From: CAYVQU01 sp964453155
GTDB taxonomy: Bacteria > Chloroflexota > Anaerolineae > Anaerolineales > UBA11858
DNA: 29,699 bases
NCBI GenBank assembly: GCA_964453155.1
Contig: CAYVQU010000057.1
Location: 1-29,699 of the forward strand
Direction: 5' to 3'
Part shown: positions 24,236-29,699 of the stretch, one piece after another
Numbering within the stretch: position 1 is the stretch's first letter
Layout of the letters: each line of letters opens with the position of its first letter
Notes under the pieces: generated by a model
What the model saw: only the letters and a program-made list of their open reading frames with translations
What the model was told of the DNA's origin: nothing
The model's database searches: none
Program-made: the position numbers and the translations under genes

Positions 24236-24382
24236 TACGCAGAGGCCGCTGCGTTAACAATGGCGCAAAGACAAGGAGACGCAAAGATAGTTGGAAATAT
24301 GAAATGGCCATGATTTACTTGGGCCTCATTTTTATTCAAAATAGCATTTTACTTTGCGTCTTTGCACTCTCCGTCTTTGCGT
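24236..24382. repeat. Palindromic repeat, CGCAAAG type (copy 3)
   Basis: The left part (24236-24286) contains GGCGCAAAGACAAGGAGACG, and the right part (24352-24382) its imperfect complement CTTTGCGTCTTTGCACTCTC. A non-repetitive A/T-rich stretch of about 65 bases separates the arms. It lies in the GH2-to-transporter gap and would make a hairpin in the operon message. Confidence 0.62.
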
Positions 24383-24390
24383 TTGGTTTG

Positions 24391-24402
24391 TTATGATCAT
24401 AA
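24391..24402. promoter_or_regulatory. Perfect 12-bp palindrome upstream of the transporter gene
   Basis: TTATGATCATAA is exactly self-complementary and lies 44 bases before the transporter ATG. It could be a regulator half-site or an internal promoter -10 region; it is short enough to be chance. Confidence 0.25.
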
Positions 24403-24445
24403 TAAAAGAGCGACCAATACTATTGCAGGCATACAGGAGATTTGA

Positions 24446-25828
24446 ATGTCAGACCTAAAGGAATACTACAACCTAAAAAGAAAGATCTTGATCAATCTGG
24501 TCTCGGGGGGCGGAGCTTTAATAACGGTAATCGTCAGCAGTTCCTTCATGAAATTCTATACCGATATGGTTGGTTTGAGCCCCGCCGTTTACGGTGTGGT
24601 ATTCCTGCTCTTCAGTATTTGGAACGGCATCAACGATCCCATCATCGGCTATTGGGCCGATAAAGTACCGTTCAAATCAGGCCGCGGTAAATATATTCCC
24701 CTGATCCGCTGGTCGATCCCACTGATCGGTGTTTCGGTGATCGCTTTATTGTTCGCCTCTCCCGGTTGGCCCGAAATGGTCATAGCCATATATCTCCTGA
24801 TTCTGCTCGTGATCTATGAAGGTGCGCAAACCCTCCTGAATGTCAGTTTTGGGGCTTTTCGAGTCAATACGTTTTTGGGCACCGACGAACGCACCCAGGT
24901 CCAGGTGATCGCCAGCTATGTCAACCAGATCCCGGTGTTTGTCGGCGGCATGATCCCGGTTTGGTTCCTGACGGGTGAGTACAGCCGCATGACGGTGGTC
25001 GCCATCTTTTCCGGTGCGTTTCTGTTTGGTCTGCTGCTGATCGGGATTGGGGCTAAATTTATCCGCGAAGATGAAAATTTCTACAAAAACATGGAATTCA
25101 CCCGCGGCCTAAAGGAATTATTTGAACTCTCCAAAGAGTTGTTCAAAGACAAGACCTTTGCCATTTTTATGGCTGCTTTTTTCTTCATACAGGCCGGTAC
25201 CGGCAATTATTTCTCCGGTTATCTGTACTACATGGATAATGTTCTCGAAGTTTCGAGTTTGAAAGCCACCATCCCCGATATCCTGACCGGCGTGGGCCAG
25301 ATGCTATTGTTCCCCTTCATCATTAAATGGGTCAAAAAATTTGGCGCTCGAGACACGCTGTGGCGGGGGATGTTGTTAGCCCTGGTTGGACATTTCGTCT
25401 TAACCTTGCCCATCAATTACTGGGTTGCGGCCGGAACCTATATCGTCATCCTGTTGGGCTACGGTTTTGGCTCAGCGATCAACGGTCCGATTGGCGGGTT
25501 ACTCGTCGATCACATCGAACTCCAAACTGGCAAGCGGCAACCCGGTGTCGTCGCCGGTATTATGGCCGTCATCCTGATCCCGGCGACCAGTTTGCAGCCT
25601 CTAATTTTGAGCACTTTGCTCAGTATGTCGGGATATGTCGGCGAGACCAAGCATCAGACCGCTGAAGTGGTGCAAGCCATCCGCTACGGCACCGGTCTGA
25701 TCCCCGCGGCGATCATGGTCATTGGCATCTTTTTGTTAACCAAGTTGCCAATCGATCATAACCGCGAGTTGGAAATTCAGGCCGAGATTGAAGCGATACA
25801 CGGGCAGAAAAAAGAAGATGCCAACTAA
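24446..25828 (+). CDS. GPH-family (MelB-like) sugar:cation symporter
   Basis: A 460-residue, 12-helix membrane protein of the glycoside-pentoside-hexuronide:cation symporter family. The family opening is clear: FMKFYTDMVGLSPAVYGVVF then WNGINDPIIGYWADKVPFKS (the NDP...G motif with the cation-site Asp) and RGKYIPLIRWSIPL. The second half contains NYFSGYLYYMDNVL and GYGFGSAINGPIGGLLVDH. It should import the glycoside that the neighbouring cytoplasmic hydrolases degrade, driven by Na+ or H+. AGGAGA stands five bases before the ATG. Third position in the catabolic cluster, between the GH2-like and GH38 genes. Confidence 0.92.
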   Translation: MSDLKEYYNLKRKILINLVSGGGALITVIVSSSFMKFYTDMVGLSPAVYGVVFLLFSIWNGINDPIIGYWADKVPFKSGRGKYIPLIRWSIPLIGVSVIALLFASPGWPEMVIAIYLLILLVIYEGAQTLLNVSFGAFRVNTFLGTDERTQVQVIASYVNQIPVFVGGMIPVWFLTGEYSRMTVVAIFSGAFLFGLLLIGIGAKFIREDENFYKNMEFTRGLKELFELSKELFKDKTFAIFMAAFFFIQAGTGNYFSGYLYYMDNVLEVSSLKATIPDILTGVGQMLLFPFIIKWVKKFGARDTLWRGMLLALVGHFVLTLPINYWVAAGTYIVILLGYGFGSAINGPIGGLLVDHIELQTGKRQPGVVAGIMAVILIPATSLQPLILSTLLSMSGYVGETKHQTAEVVQAIRYGTGLIPAAIMVIGIFLLTKLPIDHNRELEIQAEIEAIHGQKKEDAN

Positions 25829-25880
25829 ATAAAATTACCGAAAACATGCATCGGCTAGCAGAAATTTGTACTCATTTTTA

Positions 25881-25943
25881 ACCGCAGAGACGCAAAGAAC
25901 GCTGAGAAATAAAGAAACTCTGCGCTCTCAGCGTCTCTGCGGT
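25881..25943. repeat. Palindromic repeat, CGCAGAG type (copy 4)
   Basis: Arms 25881-25906 (ACCGCAGAGACGCAAAGAAC...) and 25918-25943 (ending GCGTCTCTGCGGT) are near-perfect inverted copies. It sits 24 bases before the GH38 gene and is closest in sequence to copy 1 at 18797. Confidence 0.7.
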
Positions 25944-25966
25944 GTGTGCATAGGCCTTAATTTATA

Positions 25967-28942
25967 ATGAAAACTTTACACGTCATCTCACACACTCACT
26001 GGGACCGCGAATGGTACCTGACCTTTCAGCAGTTTCGGCTCAAACTCGTCCATCTCGTTGATAAATTGTTAGAAATCTTGGACGAAGATCCTGATTTTAA
26101 ATATTTCATGCTCGATGGGCAGACCATCGTTCTGGAAGATTATTTGCAAATCCGGCCAGAAATGGAAGCGGTTTTACGGGAATACATCCAGTCTGGACGG
26201 ATTTTGATCGGCCCCTGGCACATCCTGCCCGACATGTTTTTGGTCAGCCCCGAGGCCCATATCCGGAATTTGTTGTTGGGTGCCCGCACCGCCAGTCGTT
26301 TCGGCCCCCAGATGACCGTCGGCTACATCCCCGATCCCTTTGGTCATCCCGGCCAGGTGCCCCAAATTTTGAAAGGTTTTGGCCTTGAAGCCGCGGCGCT
26401 CTGGCGGGGTCTCAGCGACGAACCCCCGGAATTGTGGTGGGAATCCCCCGATGGCTCCCGCATCTTCCTGGCCTATTTGCGGGATAGTTACAGCAATGGG
26501 GCTAATCTGCCGGTTTCAAATCCTGAGGCCTTTGCTGAACAAATCGCCCTCGCAGGAGAATCACTTGCCGCCCACTCTGTGGTTGACGACCATCTCATCA
26601 TGCTGGGCACCGACCATATGGAGCCCTCCCCACATACGGCCCGTTCGATTGCGCATGCCAATAAGAATTTGCCAGATACCACCGTCATCCATTCGACCTT
26701 GCCCGACCATCTGCAGCAGATCAGCACCCAAATCCAAAATCTGGAATCTCCTATCCCCACCATTCAGGGCGAATTACGGGCCTGCGACCGGATGCATTTG
26801 CTGCCCGGCGTGCTCTCCACCCGGATGTGGATCAAGCAGCGCAACCACTACAGCCAAACCCTGCTCGAAAAATGGGCCGAACCATTCAGAGTCTTCGCTG
26901 GACGATTTATTGCCGATAAATCGGCTCAAACCAAATGGGCCGACCGCACCCCCGCCGAAATTGCCTCCAATCGGGTGCGGAATGTGGCCCCCCTCATCCG
27001 TCAGGCCTGGCGTTTGGTGATGGAAAATCACCCTCACGACTCGATCTGCGGCTGCTCCATCGATCAGGTCCATGACGAGATGAAACCCCGTTTCGATCAG
27101 GCTGATCAGATTGGAGATGAAATCACCCAACAATCCTTGCAAGCCATTTCTCTGGCCGTCGATACGCATACAGAGGAAGCTTTCTCTGCCATTGTGATCT
27201 TCAATCCCCATGGGCATCCCCGGCGTGATTTGGTTGAAATCGAGTTGAACATCCCCGAAGATATCGCGGCCTTTGAACTAGTGGATGCCGACCTAAATGT
27301 TATTCCTCATGAATTTTTGGGGTCTAGCAATGAAGCCCTCGCCAATCTGCTGCTGCCGAAGAGTAGCCTGCGCGATACGATTGGTGCTATCAATGAAGGT
27401 TGGGTCGCCGGGATGGCCCTCACCCGCGTCATAGTTTCTCGGCAGGGATCAACGGTGACGATTGACTCCGTTTTGGACGAAAACGGCCAACCCAATATCT
27501 CCGAATGGCGGCAGGCTGAGGCTGACATTGCCAAATACGAATCTGATCCCGGCGTGACTCATTTCCAGGTGATCGCCCATACCCCCCAGGCCTCGAAAAT
27601 CCGCTTTGTCGGCCCCGAGATTCCGATGTTGGGCTGGCAGACCGTGTGGGTGCGAGCCCTGGATGTTCCCGCCTCGACCCCTGTGGCGGAAGTCAACCCA
27701 TTGCTAAAACCATTCCTTCCCTTGGCTTTGCGAATGGCGCAATCGAAGTTGGGTGAAAAAATCATCGCCCAACTAGAAGCTGGTGATGAAGCCAAGCCAC
27801 CCTTTATCATCGCCAACAAATATTTCCAGGTGGAAGCCAGTCAAACCGATGGCACCCTGACCGTAATGGACAAACAAACCAACACGGTTTACGCTGGTCT
27901 TAATCGCTTTGTCGATGGCGGGGATGCTGGGGATGAATACAACTATTGCCCACCCCCCACCGATGCTTTCGTCGATCCCAAAGTTGTCGCTCTCAAAGTT
28001 TACCGAGATCGGTTAGTTCCCACACTCGAAATTGAGTATGCCCTGAAAGTTCCAACCGAATTATCAACGGGTCGAAAGACCCGCTCGCAGAAAATCATCA
28101 CGATACCCATTCTGAGCCGTATAACTTTGATTCCCGGTGTCCCGCGCATCGACATTCACACTGAAATTGACAATCAGGCCAAAGATCATCGCCTGCGAGT
28201 CCATTTCCCCGCGCCATTCGCTGTTGAGCTGGCCGATTATGACAGCCATTACGAAGTGGTGCGCCGTCCAATCGATGTCCCAGAAAAAGGTGCTGATTGG
28301 GTCGAAGACCCTCGCCCCGAAGTGCCCCAACGGGCCTTCACAGATATTTCTAACGGCGAAATTGGGTTGATGCTCGCCAATCGCGGCTTACCCGAAGTCG
28401 AAGTGATCAAAAAGGATTCCGAGAACAACTTAGAAATCGCTCTGACGCTCCTCCGCAGCGTCGGCTGGCTCTCGCGGGATGATATGTCCGTGCGGGAGGG
28501 GCATGCAGGTCCGGCATCTGAAACTCCCGGCGGACAGGTACTCGGTAAGTGGGGTTATGATTACGCGCTTATTCCCCATGCAGGTGATTGGAAGTCTGCC
28601 TATCAACACGCCTACTCATTTGAGACGCCTTTACGGGCCATTGAAACTGAACTTCATGCTGGCGAAATCCCGTCTAGTGGATCGTTTATTAAACATACCC
28701 CGGCAGATTTCGTCATCAGTGCTGTCAAGGAAACGGAAGATGGGGCTGAGATAATTGTGCGCGGCTATAATATTTCGCCTGAACCTATTCAAATGAGCAT
28801 GGAAACAATGCAAAAGTTCAGCCATCTGGCACAAGTCAACCTGGCAGAAGAGAAAATTCAAGACTTAAACTTGGACGAGAATGGCAGAATTAATCTAACC
28901 GTTAATGGCCACCAGATTGTAACGGTTAGGTTTACACCCTGA
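25967..28942 (+). CDS. GH38 alpha-mannosidase, cytoplasmic
   Basis: A 991-residue protein. The N-terminal GH38 barrel opens with VISHTHWDREWY (metal ligands His11 and Asp13) and carries GYIPDPFGHPGQVPQIL with the predicted nucleophile Asp123. ENHPHDSICGCSIDQVHDEM (about 350-370) holds the later metal-site His and the helical-domain motif. Residues about 400-991 are the beta-sandwich domains of family 38 (GGDAGDEYNYCPP, HRLRVHFP, NRGLPEVEV). It releases alpha-linked mannose from the non-reducing end. No signal peptide, so it acts after import. The ribosome site is weak. It belongs to the TetR-controlled run with the GH2-like gene and the transporter, and fits the GH99 enzyme as a second mannose-releasing step. 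Confidence 0.94.
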   Translation: MKTLHVISHTHWDREWYLTFQQFRLKLVHLVDKLLEILDEDPDFKYFMLDGQTIVLEDYLQIRPEMEAVLREYIQSGRILIGPWHILPDMFLVSPEAHIRNLLLGARTASRFGPQMTVGYIPDPFGHPGQVPQILKGFGLEAAALWRGLSDEPPELWWESPDGSRIFLAYLRDSYSNGANLPVSNPEAFAEQIALAGESLAAHSVVDDHLIMLGTDHMEPSPHTARSIAHANKNLPDTTVIHSTLPDHLQQISTQIQNLESPIPTIQGELRACDRMHLLPGVLSTRMWIKQRNHYSQTLLEKWAEPFRVFAGRFIADKSAQTKWADRTPAEIASNRVRNVAPLIRQAWRLVMENHPHDSICGCSIDQVHDEMKPRFDQADQIGDEITQQSLQAISLAVDTHTEEAFSAIVIFNPHGHPRRDLVEIELNIPEDIAAFELVDADLNVIPHEFLGSSNEALANLLLPKSSLRDTIGAINEGWVAGMALTRVIVSRQGSTVTIDSVLDENGQPNISEWRQAEADIAKYESDPGVTHFQVIAHTPQASKIRFVGPEIPMLGWQTVWVRALDVPASTPVAEVNPLLKPFLPLALRMAQSKLGEKIIAQLEAGDEAKPPFIIANKYFQVEASQTDGTLTVMDKQTNTVYAGLNRFVDGGDAGDEYNYCPPPTDAFVDPKVVALKVYRDRLVPTLEIEYALKVPTELSTGRKTRSQKIITIPILSRITLIPGVPRIDIHTEIDNQAKDHRLRVHFPAPFAVELADYDSHYEVVRRPIDVPEKGADWVEDPRPEVPQRAFTDISNGEIGLMLANRGLPEVEVIKKDSENNLEIALTLLRSVGWLSRDDMSVREGHAGPASETPGGQVLGKWGYDYALIPHAGDWKSAYQHAYSFETPLRAIETELHAGEIPSSGSFIKHTPADFVISAVKETEDGAEIIVRGYNISPEPIQMSMETMQKFSHLAQVNLAEEKIQDLNLDENGRINLTVNGHQIVTVRFTP

Positions 28943-28963
28943 GAGTCACGGAGATCTACTCAA

Positions 28964-29440
28964 ATGACCATCATCATCAGATCATTCTTGATAAAAGATC
29001 GCGCAGCAGTTTTGCGTTCAACCAAACGGTTATCGGAATTTGATATGCCAGAGTGGCGACGGGCGGAAAAAATCGATCAGACCAATGAAGTGATGGTCCA
29101 AAATACGATCGAAGAATCTGAGCCAGAAAATGAAATTTATGTTGCCGAGGATGAATCTTCTACCAATGTCGTTGGATATGTTCGGCTACAGATTCAATCC
29201 GATTACTTTAGCGGCGAAAAACATGGGTATGTTGCCAATATTGCCGTTGATCAGTCGTTTGAAGGGCAGGGAATTGGTCAGATGTTGTTGGAATTCGCTG
29301 AAAGCTGGACCCAGGAGAAAGGATACGACCTCATTAAGCTGCACGTATTCGCTGAAAATAAACATGCTCGGAAAGTATATGAGAAATTCGGTTATCAGCC
29401 CAGTATCATTCAGTATGTCAAAGTCATTGGAGTTCCTTAA
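28964..29440 (+). CDS. GNAT family N-acetyltransferase
   Basis: A 158-residue single GNAT domain; transfers acetyl from acetyl-CoA to an amine. The acetyl-CoA-binding motif A is VDQSFEGQGIGQMLLEFAES (about 94-113; pattern Q-x-x-G-x-G/A), followed by LHVFAENKHARKVYEKFGY (about 125-143), the usual motif B. Starts 21 bases after the GH38 stop with GGAG ahead of the ATG, so it is probably the last gene of the operon. The acceptor is unknown; an amino sugar released from the glycan is a guess from context. Confidence 0.88.
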   Translation: MTIIIRSFLIKDRAAVLRSTKRLSEFDMPEWRRAEKIDQTNEVMVQNTIEESEPENEIYVAEDESSTNVVGYVRLQIQSDYFSGEKHGYVANIAVDQSFEGQGIGQMLLEFAESWTQEKGYDLIKLHVFAENKHARKVYEKFGYQPSIIQYVKVIGVP

Positions 29441-29471
29441 AATCGGATAGATTAAATTTCTGGGTGGTGAA

Positions 29472-29656
29472 AGTTCTCCGGAAACGCCGGATAGGTCCCA
29501 ATGCTAAGGGCAGTATTGTTCAAAGTTTCCGGAGAACTGGTTCTGCTACCTAATTTCTCACAGAGCCAGTTATCTTATAAGAGTAGATCAAAAATGAATC
29601 AAAATACTAAAGTTGACATGACTTTCAGGCTTGAATTATTCGTCGGGTAGCAGAAC
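29472..29656. repeat. Nested inverted repeats in the 3' spacer
   Basis: No gene is seen from 29441 to the end. AGTTCTCCGGAAAC (29472-29485) is exactly complementary to 29525-29538, AACTGGTTCT (29535-29544) nearly so to 29562-29571, and GTTCTGCTACC (29540-29550) exactly so to 29646-29656. The second and third pairings compete, so alternative folds are possible. It could be a mobile-element end, a structured RNA or part of a larger repeat cut by the window. Confidence 0.5.
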
Positions 29657-29699
29657 ATAATAGTGTGGTTAGTTACACCACTGTTGAATAAGAGCTAAA

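Noticed and set aside
18797..25943. Repeated palindromes considered as a CRISPR array
   Set aside because: Copies are kilobases apart, not regularly spaced, and no cas gene is present.
26379..27020. 213-codon plus-strand frame inside the GH38 gene
   Set aside because: Pro/Cys/Ile-rich out-of-frame reading of the GH38 gene, with no independent start signal.
29613..29640. TTGACA at 29613 as a promoter for a gene to the right
   Set aside because: No acceptable -10 box at 16-18 bases and no gene start before the window ends.

Overview
The window looks like a chromosomal segment of a Chloroflexota bacterium, most likely Anaerolineae or a relative. This is inferred from gene content and style: a TIR/WD40-repeat protein, a large secreted protein ending in IYFPLVLK (a C-terminal style I associate with secreted proteins of this phylum), GPH-type sugar import with cytoplasmic glycosidases, moderate G+C, and intergenic spaces full of imperfect palindromes. 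No phage, plasmid, CRISPR or complete insertion sequence is visible.

Left part (1-10.9 kb): the 3' part of a PlsC-like acyltransferase (+) faces a minus-strand block. That block holds a secreted LamG/cadherin-like/pectate-lyase-fold protein, a TIR-membrane-WD40 protein with 14 WD-type repeats, tRNA-Asp(GUC) with its own promoter and terminator, and a two-gene unit of a YfcC/DcuC-type carrier and a DUF2817 M14-like zinc hydrolase. A decayed LuxR-type HTH fragment lies upstream of the carrier.

Middle part (10.8-16.4 kb): three genes of the C6 branch of the TCA cycle. acnA (-) and a citrate synthase gene (+) diverge from a compact promoter region in which opposite-strand -10 boxes overlap. A perfect 22-bp hairpin lies in the citrate synthase leader. 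The NADP-type isocitrate dehydrogenase gene follows, closed by a terminator.

Right part (16.4-29.4 kb): the most interesting section. A TetR/AcrR-type repressor gene diverges from a small four-helix membrane protein gene and a UroD/MtaA-like putative methyltransferase gene. Next come a GH99-type endo-alpha-mannosidase gene (-) diverging from a four-gene run (+): GH2-like hydrolase, GPH sugar symporter, GH38 alpha-mannosidase and GNAT acetyltransferase. One near-palindromic operator, TTrACAsTGTyAA (with one imperfect half-site copy), occurs at the TetR promoter region and twice in the GH99/GH2 intergenic region. In each case it sits on near-consensus sigma70 -35 boxes. I therefore infer one TetR-controlled regulon for import and cytoplasmic breakdown of an alpha-mannosyl oligosaccharide; none of the four catabolic proteins shows a signal peptide. 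The role of the UroD-like protein and the small membrane protein in it is unknown.

The spaces between genes in this half carry four copies of one palindromic repeat type (arms built of CGCAGAG/CGCAAAG units). Two copies of a second type (ACGAAGGACAC arms) and one MITE-like element lie elsewhere. The last 260 bases contain no gene but several inverted repeats.
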